A DNA stretch of 9,703 nucleotides from Afipia sp. (GTDB lineage Bacteria > Pseudomonadota > Alphaproteobacteria > Rhizobiales > Xanthobacteraceae): NCBI GenBank assembly GCA_020056155.1, contig JAGVII010000767.1, positions 1 to 9,703 on the forward strand, in the 5' to 3' direction. The notes below the pieces were generated by a model. The model did not search any database, was not told where the DNA came from, and saw nothing but the letters and a program-made list of their open reading frames with translations. Positions 1-6,132 of this stretch are shown here, in pieces (positions within the stretch are counted from its first letter, which is position 1; each line of letters opens with the position of its first letter). The position numbers and the translations under genes are program-made.

Positions 1-94
1 AATCGGAACTCGGCCAGTAAAAGGCGGCGACATCAACGCCGGCCAAAGCGAAGGAGCAAATGATATCTCCGATGTGGATTCGCGGTCAGGACAT

Positions 95-116
95 TATTCG
101 AATATTCTGGAAATAT
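95..116. promoter_or_regulatory. Candidate ArsR operator O1 upstream of the repressor gene
   Basis: This AT-rich dyad block starts 59 bp before the repressor start codon. It contains the perfect 10-bp palindrome TATTCGAATA (95-104) and an overlapping imperfect inverted repeat, ATATT (102-106) facing AATAT (112-116). Read on the minus strand, 102-116 is ATATTTCCAGAATAT, which matches the perfect palindrome before the next gene except for one substitution and one missing base. ArsR-family repressors bind short AT-rich dyads near their own promoters, so autoregulation is the natural reading. No convincing -35/-10 pair was identified here. Function is inferred from position and the repeated motif. 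Confidence 0.5.
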
Positions 117-153
117 GGTTGACTTGTATCGACCCCGGTGATCCTTTGTTCGG

Positions 154-471
154 ATGAAAATTGATGACGCAGCGGTGCGCCTTGAGGCGCTCGGGAATCC
201 CACCCGATTAAAGATTTATCGCGCCTTGGTCCGGGCCGGACATGCAGGCATGCCTGTCGGTCGCCTTGGCGAGAAGCTGAAGGTCGCCGGCTCGACGATG
301 TCCTACCACCTCAAGGCACTCATGGCGGTCGGTCTAATTGTTCAGAAACGGGATGGCGTGACGCTCATCTGCCACGCGGAGTACGACACAATGCGCGGTT
401 TGGTCGGCTTCCTGGCGGCGGAATGCTGCGCGGACGAGACTGACCGCTTGGATGCAAAGTCCGCAGCCTGA
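154..471 (+). CDS. ArsR/SmtB-family metalloid-sensing transcriptional repressor
   Basis: This 105-residue protein is a single winged helix-turn-helix domain, the usual size for ArsR/SmtB repressors. These bind operator DNA as dimers and release it on binding metal or metalloid. The family hallmark LGNPTRLKIYRAL lies at about residues 13-25, and the recognition helix STMSYHLKAL at about 47-56. Cys91-Cys92 form a vicinal pair near the C-terminus, with Cys73 as a possible third ligand; such C-terminal pairs occur in arsenite-responsive ArsR proteins. The canonical ELCVCD-type site in the DNA-binding helix is absent, so any As(III)/Sb(III) sensor would be the C-terminal type. The ATG at 154 has only a weak ribosome site (TTCGG). 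The gene lies 52 bp before a flavoprotein gene in the same direction, with a similar palindrome before each. Family assignment is firm; the inducer is inferred. Confidence 0.9.
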   Translation: MKIDDAAVRLEALGNPTRLKIYRALVRAGHAGMPVGRLGEKLKVAGSTMSYHLKALMAVGLIVQKRDGVTLICHAEYDTMRGLVGFLAAECCADETDRLDAKSAA

Positions 472-485
472 GGTTTTTTGGACTT

Positions 486-510
486 TATAATTCAATATTT
501 CCGGAAATAT
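486..510 (+). promoter_or_regulatory. Internal promoter element with perfect palindromic operator O2
   Basis: In the 52-bp gap after the repressor gene, a consensus -10 hexamer TATAAT (486-491) lies directly before a perfect 16-bp palindrome, ATATTTCCGGAAATAT (495-510). A start site about 7 bases after the -10 would fall inside the palindrome, the classic layout for repression by steric block. No good -35 box is visible at 17-bp spacing. A strong ribosome site GGAGAAG (512-518) follows before the ATG at 524. The palindrome's similarity to O1 suggests that one repressor controls both sites. Confidence 0.55.
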
Positions 511-523
511 CGGAGAAGACACC

Positions 524-1834
524 ATGACAAAGAAGGTCGCCATCATAGGAGCCGGCCCAGTGGGCCTCGCAGCCGCGGCCCATGTGTTGGAGCGCGGCAT
601 GAATCCTGTCGTTCTGGAGGCAGGCGCTACCGCCGGGCATGCCGTTCGGCAGTGGAAGCACGTCCAGTTGTTCTCGCCTTGGGAGTACAACGTCGACAAG
701 GCGGCGGCGAGCCTGCTGTCGGCAATAGGTTGGAATTCACCGGATCCGCAAATCTACCCGACAGGGTCCGAACTGCTCGAGCAATATCTCGATCCGCTTG
801 CGACCCGCACATCGCTAGCGGCAGCGATACGCACGTCGAGCCGGGTGACGGCGATCAGCCGCGTCGGCTTCGACAAGGCCAAGACGAAGGGACGAGACCT
901 TGCGCAGTTCGAAATTCGCTATCAAAACGGCAGAGGGCCGGAAGTGCTGCATGCGGACGCGGTGATTGACACGTCGGGGACGTGGTCGTCCCCCAATCCC
1001 GCCGGTGCGAACGGTCTGCTGGCGATTGGAGAGCGTGAATTTGCCGATCGCATCGCATACGCCATGCCCGATATCAGCGGAACCGATCGCCAACGATACG
1101 CCGACAAGACTGTCTGCGTTCTCGGCGCCGGTCATTCCGCAATCGGAACGCTGATCGAACTAGCGCGGCTTCGTGAGATGGCTCCCGGAACGGAAGTGCT
1201 CTGGCTCCTGCGCGGCTCCGATCCAGCGAAGGCCTTCGGGGGCGGTGCAAATGACAAACTGGCGGCGCGTGGAGAGCTTGGTGCTGCGGTCGCGGCGCTC
1301 GTTTCGGCGGGCGTCATCCGTGTCGAAGCAGGATTTGGTGTGACCCACATTTCGCCGAAGGCAGACCGCCTGCGCATAGGGGCTGGTTCGTCGTGCGGTG
1401 GCCGACACGTTGTGGTGGACGAATTGATTGTGGCGACGGGCTTCCGGCCGGATATTGGTTTTCTGAGCGAGCTACGTCTTCGGTTAGATCCTGCAATCGA
1501 AGCGCCGGTCGCACTTGCACCGCTGATCGACCCTAATGAACATAGCTGCGGGACAGTCCGTCCCCATGGCGCGCGAGAACTCGCACAGGACGAACCCGGC
1601 CTGTATCTTGCCGGCATGAAATCTTACGGGCGGGCACCCACTTTCCTGATGATCACTGGCTACGAACAGGTCAGGTCCATTGCGGCTGATCTTGCCGGTG
1701 ATAGCGAAGCCGCTGAGCGCGTGGAACTTGCGCTTCCGGAAACGGGCGTCTGCACACGTGGCGGAGTTGAAGGTGAGGCTTCCGCCGGATGTTGCGGTGG
1801 CCCGGCCCCGCGGGGGCAGACGCCTGCTGCGTAG
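524..1834 (+). CDS. FAD/NAD(P)H-dependent flavoprotein oxidoreductase with C-terminal Cys-Cys tail (arsenic-island type)
   Basis: This 436-residue protein has the two-Rossmann plan of flavin monooxygenase or pyridine-nucleotide-disulfide oxidoreductase relatives. The FAD site GAGPVG is at residues 9-14 followed by an acidic strand end (VVLEAG, 29-34). A second nucleotide site, GAGHSA, is at 201-206, and the flavoprotein signature ATGFRPD at 304-310. No redox-active CxxC lies between the domains, so it is not a thioredoxin reductase. The C-terminal tail carries Cys410 and the motif GCCGGPA (422-428), a possible soft-metal ligand set, like the Cys pair in the adjacent ArsR protein. Flavoproteins named ArsO sit beside arsR in arsenic islands; this may be one, but its substrate is unknown. 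The start has a good ribosome site, GGAGAAG, 5 bases before ATG. No ArsB/ACR3 pump or ArsC reductase lies nearby in the window. Oxidoreductase family is firm; an arsenic role is inferred. Confidence 0.82.
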   Translation: MTKKVAIIGAGPVGLAAAAHVLERGMNPVVLEAGATAGHAVRQWKHVQLFSPWEYNVDKAAASLLSAIGWNSPDPQIYPTGSELLEQYLDPLATRTSLAAAIRTSSRVTAISRVGFDKAKTKGRDLAQFEIRYQNGRGPEVLHADAVIDTSGTWSSPNPAGANGLLAIGEREFADRIAYAMPDISGTDRQRYADKTVCVLGAGHSAIGTLIELARLREMAPGTEVLWLLRGSDPAKAFGGGANDKLAARGELGAAVAALVSAGVIRVEAGFGVTHISPKADRLRIGAGSSCGGRHVVVDELIVATGFRPDIGFLSELRLRLDPAIEAPVALAPLIDPNEHSCGTVRPHGARELAQDEPGLYLAGMKSYGRAPTFLMITGYEQVRSIAADLAGDSEAAERVELALPETGVCTRGGVEGEASAGCCGGPAPRGQTPAA

Positions 1835-2214
1835 AAGACGACGTCGCCAAAAACAATGACAAGGCGGGATGCGGGTGTGGCACGGCGTAGGCAAGTGAGT
1901 CGTTTGAGACTTGAGGACCGGTCTGTCATCGCGGCGATGTGTGGTGCTGCCGGTTAGATGCCGACCCTGCCTTTATTGGTTCCGCTGCGATGCATTTGAC
2001 CGGGGGCTTCAATCTATCGCCCTCGGTGCGTGGGGGTCGGTATTGCGTTAGCTGTTGGGCCGTTGAATCCGAGCGCGTCGATAGTCGCGCTCTTGGTGTT
2101 GACGCTGGGGATACTGCCAGGGCCGATGGCGCTCTACTGGTTCAGAGCGGCGGCATTGCAAGCATGACCCAGCGTCAGGACGATTCCGGACAGAAGATAT
2201 ACTGCCACTGATTG
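1835..2214. other. Gene-free gap between convergent genes
   Basis: These 380 bp separate the flavoprotein stop from the stop of the convergent solute-binding protein gene. A 90-codon open frame spans 1939-2211 on the plus strand, but it has no ribosome site, odd composition and no recognisable motif. In another plus-strand frame, 2000-2167 is open and ends in a hydrophobic stretch that could be the relic of a membrane-protein C-terminus. A 10-bp inverted repeat, TGACGCTGGG (2100-2109) and CCCAGCGTCA (2168-2177), is separated by 58 bp. No intrinsic terminator with a T-tract was found. Confidence 0.5.
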
Positions 2215-3438
2215 TCAGCCGTCACTCCGGCCTTTGATAACGACACCAAACGGCTCCCAGCGGCTGCCCTTGAAACGCATCATCTGCATATCTTCGAGCG
2301 GGGAAAAGTCCTTCTCGCCGGTATTGATCAGGATGCCGGGAATGAGAACATCGGACTCGAAATTCTTGATACTTGCGGCCTGTTTCATAATGTTCTCGCG
2401 CGTGAGGGTGTCACCACTCTGCTTGAGCACCTGAACCATCAATTGGGCCCCCATATAGCCATGGATCATAAGGCTGTCGGCCTTGTTGGCGTCAGGCATG
2501 TATTTCGCAAGAAACGATATGTAGGCTTTCATGCCCCTGTCGTTGTCCCACTGCGGATCCGATGCATCCTTGATGAACGTTCCTGATAGCACGCCCTGTG
2601 CATTCTCGACGCCTGCGGGAACGATTACCGTTCCGACGGACGAGGCAACGTTAGGGATGAAGTGCATGGGCTTCCAGCCGAGTTCAGCGATCTTCTTGAT
2701 GCTCTGCGCGACAAACTTCGGCGTGCCGAAGGTAAACATCACGTCGGCGCCAGAATGTCTCAGCTTGACGATTTGAGAGTCGATGGTGGGGTCAGCTACT
2801 TCATAAGGGGCTTCGTCCACAATCATCGATGATTTGGCGCCAAGGCCGGCCTTCAGTCCGCTCAACAACTCCTTTCCGAAATCATCGTTCTGGTAAAGAA
2901 TGGCAATCTTCGCGTCGGGCTTCTCGCGAAGGATGTAGGCGGCATAGATGCTGCCCTCAGTCTGGTAGCTGGTGCCAAGCAACATCGTCCATGGATACGT
3001 CCTTGGGTCGCTCCACTTTGCCGAATAGGACGCGGGAAAAAGCTGAGGCACCTTCTTTGCGTTCATGTACTTTTGAATCGCAGAATTCGACGGCGTTCCC
3101 ATGGGGCTGAAAATCAGCAGTACTTCGTCGCTCTCGATCAGCTTACGCGCCTGTTCGACCGCCTTTGGCGGGCTATAACCATCGTCGTAGCTGATAAACT
3201 CGATCTTCCGGCCGTTGATGCCGCCGTCGTCATTGATTTTCTTGAAGTACGCGGCTTGCGTCTTTCCGATGACGCTATAGGCGGATGCCGGCCCGCTATA
3301 CGGCATGATGTTGCCAAGTTTGATGGTCGTGTCCGACGCACCGGGATCATACTTCTTCTGGGCGTGTGCTGGTCCGGTTACGCTCAAGCTCAAGCAGACG
3401 ATCGCTCCAGCAATAATTGATGTTTGAATCTGTTTCAT
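2215..3438 (-). CDS. Periplasmic branched-chain-amino-acid-type ABC transporter substrate-binding protein (LivK/Peripla_BP_6)
   Basis: This 407-residue protein is a complete type I periplasmic binding protein that would deliver a solute to an ABC importer of the HAAT (Liv) class. Residues 1-26 form a Sec signal peptide: basic start MKQIQ, hydrophobic core, then the cleavage site AHA before QKK. There is no lipobox, so it should be soluble in the periplasm. The mature start has the family motif IKLGNIMPYSGP (39-50), followed by typical lobe segments such as INDDGGINGRKIE (68-80) and YQNDDFGKELLSG (about 193-205). Alphaproteobacterial relatives often bind aromatic or other carboxylic acids rather than amino acids, so the ligand cannot be named. 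The ATG at 3438 has a strong ribosome site, GGAGG at 3443-3447. No permease or ATPase gene is in the window, so it is either an orphan or has partners elsewhere. Confidence 0.95.
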   Translation of the reverse strand: MKQIQTSIIAGAIVCLSLSVTGPAHAQKKYDPGASDTTIKLGNIMPYSGPASAYSVIGKTQAAYFKKINDDGGINGRKIEFISYDDGYSPPKAVEQARKLIESDEVLLIFSPMGTPSNSAIQKYMNAKKVPQLFPASYSAKWSDPRTYPWTMLLGTSYQTEGSIYAAYILREKPDAKIAILYQNDDFGKELLSGLKAGLGAKSSMIVDEAPYEVADPTIDSQIVKLRHSGADVMFTFGTPKFVAQSIKKIAELGWKPMHFIPNVASSVGTVIVPAGVENAQGVLSGTFIKDASDPQWDNDRGMKAYISFLAKYMPDANKADSLMIHGYMGAQLMVQVLKQSGDTLTRENIMKQAASIKNFESDVLIPGILINTGEKDFSPLEDMQMMRFKGSRWEPFGVVIKGRSDG

Positions 3439-3492
3439 GTTTCCTCCGTATAAGCGTGTGTGTGCTGGGTTGCCGGATCTTAAGTCCGGTCA

Positions 3493-3743
3493 TTAAGCGC
3501 CATGGAAGGCAGGGACGCTGCTTCCCGCTGGCCTTTCCATCTCGAACATCTGGTCCTGTGTGACCTCGACGTAGTCGCCACCTCGGCCCGCGCGAAGAAT
3601 CGGGTTCGGCAGTGCGGTTTGCCGTTCGCGACGAAATCCATCCAATCGGCCGCGGCGCTATGATGGCACTGAAAGGGTTGTGCGTTGTGCCGAAGTCCGT
3701 GCACTTTGGCGGGCTCGTAGACGTGCATATCGTGCAAATCCAT
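3493..3743 (-). pseudogene. Decayed flavin reductase-like (FMN-binding split-barrel) gene
   Basis: Fragments of one protein lie in three minus-strand frames. From the ATG at 3743 the reading is MDLHDMHVYEPAKVHGLRHN, like the N-terminus of flavin-reductase-domain (DIM6/NTAB, flavoredoxin-type) proteins. A 7-bp tandem duplication (GTTGTGC at 3677-3683 and again at 3684-3690, plus-strand reading) shifts the frame. The next frame continues as NPFSAIIAPRPIGWIS (3679-3632), the conserved FMN-binding stretch of the family. After about 3623 the middle of the protein is missing. A third frame then gives GGDYVEVTQDQMFEMERP, like the family C-terminus, and ends at TAA 3495-3493. Intact members are about 200 residues, so roughly 150 residues appear deleted. 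An open frame of 87 codons covers the region but is nonsense after the first frameshift. It lies 54 bp upstream of the solute-binding protein gene on the same strand, suggesting a former operon. Family assignment rests on remembered motifs. Confidence 0.75.
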
Positions 3744-3825
3744 TATCGTTGGACCTCATGCACCTTCGAAAAGGGATTGGTTTCGATTGCCTCTTACAGG
3801 AAACGCGATGCGTGATCCGAAGGCA

Positions 3826-3844
3826 GGCTGGTAAGCGCCCAGCC
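3826..3844. repeat. Perfect 6-bp inverted repeat (hairpin)
   Basis: GGCTGG (3826-3831) and CCAGCC (3839-3844) form a GC-rich stem with a 7-base loop. No T-tract follows on either strand, so it is not a classical intrinsic terminator. It lies 82 bp upstream of the start of the flavin reductase relic, and 17 bp from a second, longer dyad. Confidence 0.5.
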
Positions 3845-3861
3845 CATCGGCAATCTTGTTT

Positions 3862-3886
3862 TGGGATCGATTCTGCATCGATCCCA
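3862..3886. repeat. Perfect 10-bp inverted repeat with 5-base loop
   Basis: TGGGATCGAT (3862-3871) and ATCGATCCCA (3877-3886) are exact reverse complements around TCTGC. A perfect 10-bp stem is unlikely by chance in a short gap. Neither strand has a run of T directly after the stem; the plus strand has only GCGGCCGCTTTT. A Rho-independent terminator is therefore possible but not typical. Alternatives are an operator for an unknown regulator, or an mRNA-stabilising stem at the 3' end of the AraC-family regulator transcript, whose gene ends 241 bp away. Confidence 0.6.
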
Positions 3887-4126
3887 GCGGCCGCTTTTCA
3901 GAAGCGACGCTTTCAAAGATGAGCAAGGCAAAAATGCTATCGAGGTTGCACATGGAGTCTCCCAAGCGATCGCGTCAATCTTGTGCGCTCTGCCTGGTAT
4001 GACAACGTCGATCCGTGCCAAATGACGCGTCATAAGATGCCAATGCTAAGACAGCGGCATCGTGTAAGACGCTGTGCTCTCATGCGCTGATCAAGTCAGC
4101 GGAAGCTAGCCCAATTGGCGTGGTCG

Positions 4127-5155
4127 TTAGTGCGTCGGCGAATGACCGGTCCATTTCCGGAAAGCCTTGCGAAAGCTGGTGGCGTCCGAAAATCCGACTC
4201 GCTCTGCGACCTCATCGATCATGAGATGGGTGTTTTCCAGAAACTCTGTCGCTACCGAGCGGCGCATATTGTCCAGAACGGATTGATAAGTGAGTCCTTC
4301 CTGCGCTAGCCGCCGATGCAGCGTCCGCAGGGAAAGGCCGAGTTGATCTGCAATCTCTCCAGCATTGGGAAAGCGCCGCGGACTATTGAGGCATGCGGTT
4401 CTTATGCGGCGCACAAGGTCCGTTTCTCCAGGGCCTGGTGCCATGACTGCATTGCAGAACTGCTGACAAACCTGCGCCGTGATTGGATTCGCGTTCGGAC
4501 AGCGCCGACTCATCACCTCGACTGGGAAATGCCATTCCATCGATCCAGCGTCGAATTCGATCGGGCAGTTGAACATCCGCTCGTAGTTTCGCCAATGAAC
4601 GGGGGGCGGGAAGGGAAACATCATGCGAGTCGTAGGGAATGGCGCCTCCAGCACCCGACTGAAGAGCACGGTCATCGAACTTCGCCAGAACTCCGCGACG
4701 AACGGAAGCAGGTGGCCAAGCGACTGAGTGCCATGGCTTCGAAGAATCGCGGTGTCATTCTCTACGCGGAAACTGATCTGCAATACGGTAGATCCGGCCT
4801 GCGTAATACGTTCGACGGAGAATTTCAGCGCCTCTCCGAATGTGGGGCTACTGACCATCGCATAGCCATAGATGCCGTAGTCGCTGATGCGTTGCCGCGC
4901 GCCTGCCAGCAATCCGATATCTGTTCGTTTTGCCAGCGCAACGGCGTTTCGATAGATAGCCAAGCGCTGTCGACGCGAGATGCGTGCCTGCGGGTCTTCC
5001 AGTTGTGACGGTTGCGCGCCGGTATGGGCGAACAGATCCTTCACTGAAACGCCTTCGGCGGCGAGTTCTGCAGCGAGGGCGGCAAGTCCGAGCATGCTCT
5101 GGGTCGGCGCATCGATGTCGTCCGACAACGGACTCATAATCTTCGATATCAGCAT
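4127..5155 (-). CDS. AraC-family transcriptional regulator with N-terminal arabinose-binding-like domain
   Basis: This 342-residue protein has the OruR/ArgR-like AraC layout. A ligand-sensing domain (Arabinose_bd type) spans about residues 25-210, including SDYGIYGYAMVSSPTFGEAL (91-110). A C-terminal double helix-turn-helix follows at about 263-340, with IADQLGLSLRTLHRRLAQEG (268-287) and IDEVAERVGFSDATSFRKAFRKWTGHSP (313-340). The frame is open back to 5428, but the start at 5155 is chosen because GGAGGAG lies 3 bases before that ATG, and because the first 91 codons of the longer frame overlap the divergent gene and resemble no domain. It is transcribed away from the enoyl-CoA hydratase gene, with three repeated candidate binding sites between them, so it is probably the local activator of that cluster. 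It ends unusually soon after HSPTH. Family is firm; ligand unknown. Confidence 0.93.
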   Translation of the reverse strand: MLISKIMSPLSDDIDAPTQSMLGLAALAAELAAEGVSVKDLFAHTGAQPSQLEDPQARISRRQRLAIYRNAVALAKRTDIGLLAGARQRISDYGIYGYAMVSSPTFGEALKFSVERITQAGSTVLQISFRVENDTAILRSHGTQSLGHLLPFVAEFWRSSMTVLFSRVLEAPFPTTRMMFPFPPPVHWRNYERMFNCPIEFDAGSMEWHFPVEVMSRRCPNANPITAQVCQQFCNAVMAPGPGETDLVRRIRTACLNSPRRFPNAGEIADQLGLSLRTLHRRLAQEGLTYQSVLDNMRRSVATEFLENTHLMIDEVAERVGFSDATSFRKAFRKWTGHSPTH

Positions 5156-5197
5156 CGTCTCCTCCGGCCCAGGTTGGGTTCTTTCTTTTTGATCAGA

Positions 5198-5276
5198 TTG
5201 GCACGTTTTGACCTGCTTTGTCACCGCACTACGTGGCTTTTGGCATTTTCGGACCCGAATATTGGCATTCTTTGAC
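5198..5276 (+). promoter_or_regulatory. Three direct repeats: candidate AraC-family activator sites in the divergent promoter
   Basis: Three same-orientation 15-bp sequences occur in the 207-bp divergent gap: TTGGCACGTTTTGAC (5198-5212), TTGGCATTTTCGGAC (5240-5254) and TTGGCATTCTTTGAC (5262-5276). All share TTGGCA at the left and GAC at the right. Starts are 42 and 22 bp apart, close to four and two DNA turns, so all lie on one face of the helix. AraC-family activators typically bind paired direct half-sites about 21 bp apart, with the promoter-proximal one touching the -35 region. Here the last copy ends in TTTGAC, a plausible -35 for the hydratase operon, but no good -10 follows at normal spacing, which fits an activator-dependent promoter. 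The distal copy may serve autoregulation or looping. Confidence 0.65.
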
Positions 5277-5362
5277 GTTGCTGACGCGGAGGGCGGCGGA
5301 CAAGTTGCCGAGTGAAAGGGGCGATCCCCGAAAGCGGCGGCGCCGGTTGAACAGGAGATGAA

Positions 5363-6130
5363 ATGACGACAGTTACGCATGAGATGAACGGCGCAGTGGG
5401 CGTCGTGACGCTCGCCAAGCCGCCGCACAATCTGATCGACGACCAGATGATCGCTGATTTGATCGCAGCTTATCGGGCGGTGCTCGCGGCGGGATGCCGC
5501 GCGATTCTTCTGCGCAGCTCAATGCGCCATTTCTGCGCCGGCGCCGAACTCAAGTCGTTTGGCACGACCACAATGATCCAGAGCGATGAAAAGCGCTTTC
5601 TTGAGTTTTTAGACGTGCTGGAAAATGTGCCGGTGCCGACTGTGGCAGCCGTCCATGGCGGTGTGCTCGGCGGCGGCCTGGAGTTGGCGCTGACATGCGA
5701 CATGATCATCGCCGCAGACACATCGTTCTTGGGCCAGGTTGAAGTCACCGTCGGACTGCTTCCACTGCTCGGCGGTACACAAAGGCTCGCTCAACGCGCA
5801 GGCTCCGCGCGTGCGAAGGAAATTGCCATGCTTGGGCGGCGTCATACGCCGGAAGCCTTCGAGCGCTGGGGCATCATCAATCTCGTCGTGCCGGAGGCAG
5901 AGCTGCCTGCTGCGTCGCTGACGTGGGCACGCCAACTGGCGGCCGGTCCGACCAAGGTGATCGAAGGGATCAAGATGCAGGCGAACCTCGCGGCGCGTGG
6001 CGGCATAGCGGCCGCAGACAAGCGGCAGATCGAGATCAACAACATGATCTGGAAGGCGGCCGATCGGCAGCGGGGCTTTGATGCATTTTTTGCCACTGGC
6101 CCAGCCTCGGCAGCATTCAAGGGAGACTGA
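5363..6130 (+). CDS. Enoyl-CoA hydratase/isomerase family protein
   Basis: This 255-residue crotonase-fold protein is full length for the family. It would act on a CoA thioester in the cytoplasm, most likely adding water across a 2-enoyl-CoA double bond. The two oxyanion-hole segments are present: HFCAGAEL (56-63) and HGGVLGGGLELAL (98-110). The two catalytic glutamates of classical hydratases appear conserved: Glu127 in GQVEVTVGLLPLLGGTQRL (124-142), and Glu153 in AKEIAMLG (151-158). This favours hydratase over isomerase or dehalogenase activity. The ATG has a good ribosome site, AGGAG at 5353-5357. The next gene, a CoA-transferase, starts 2 bp after its stop, so the two are surely cotranscribed and probably translationally coupled. 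It is the first gene after the repeated activator sites. Substrate unknown. Confidence 0.93.
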   Translation: MTTVTHEMNGAVGVVTLAKPPHNLIDDQMIADLIAAYRAVLAAGCRAILLRSSMRHFCAGAELKSFGTTTMIQSDEKRFLEFLDVLENVPVPTVAAVHGGVLGGGLELALTCDMIIAADTSFLGQVEVTVGLLPLLGGTQRLAQRAGSARAKEIAMLGRRHTPEAFERWGIINLVVPEAELPAASLTWARQLAAGPTKVIEGIKMQANLAARGGIAAADKRQIEINNMIWKAADRQRGFDAFFATGPASAAFKGD

Positions 6131-6132
6131 CA

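Larger units (their letters stand above)
3744..4126. other. Intergenic stretch with hairpin dyads and no gene
   Basis: These 383 bp lie between the flavin reductase relic and the end of the AraC-family regulator gene, both on the minus strand. Short open frames exist on both strands (about 65-80 codons), but none has a plausible ribosome site or recognisable motif. The notable content is two perfect stem-loop sequences at 3826-3844 and 3862-3886, listed separately. The 3' end of the stretch also contains the short in-frame extension that would follow the regulator's stop codon (4106-4126). Confidence 0.5.

Noticed and set aside
1..33. Possible divergent minus-strand gene starting at 33
   Set aside because: Only 11 codons are visible before the window edge and no ribosome site precedes the ATG, so it cannot be supported.
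2100..2177. 10-bp inverted repeat (TGACGCTGGG / CCCAGCGTCA) as insertion-sequence ends
   Set aside because: The arms are only 58 bp apart with no transposase or target duplication; it may be chance or a weak structural element.
1939..2211. 90-codon plus-strand open frame in the convergent gap
   Set aside because: No ribosome site, atypical composition rich in Ser, Arg and Gly, and no motif; it is likely a chance frame.
4316..5008. 230-codon plus-strand open frame antisense to the AraC regulator
   Set aside because: It is a shadow of the GC-rich regulator gene on the other strand, with no recognisable domain and no ribosome site.
4127..5428. Longer 433-residue reading of the AraC regulator starting at 5428
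   Set aside because: The extra 91 codons overlap the start of the divergent hydratase gene and the repeated regulatory sites, are low in domain-like features, and have no ribosome site. The ATG at 5155 has GGAGGAG at ideal spacing.
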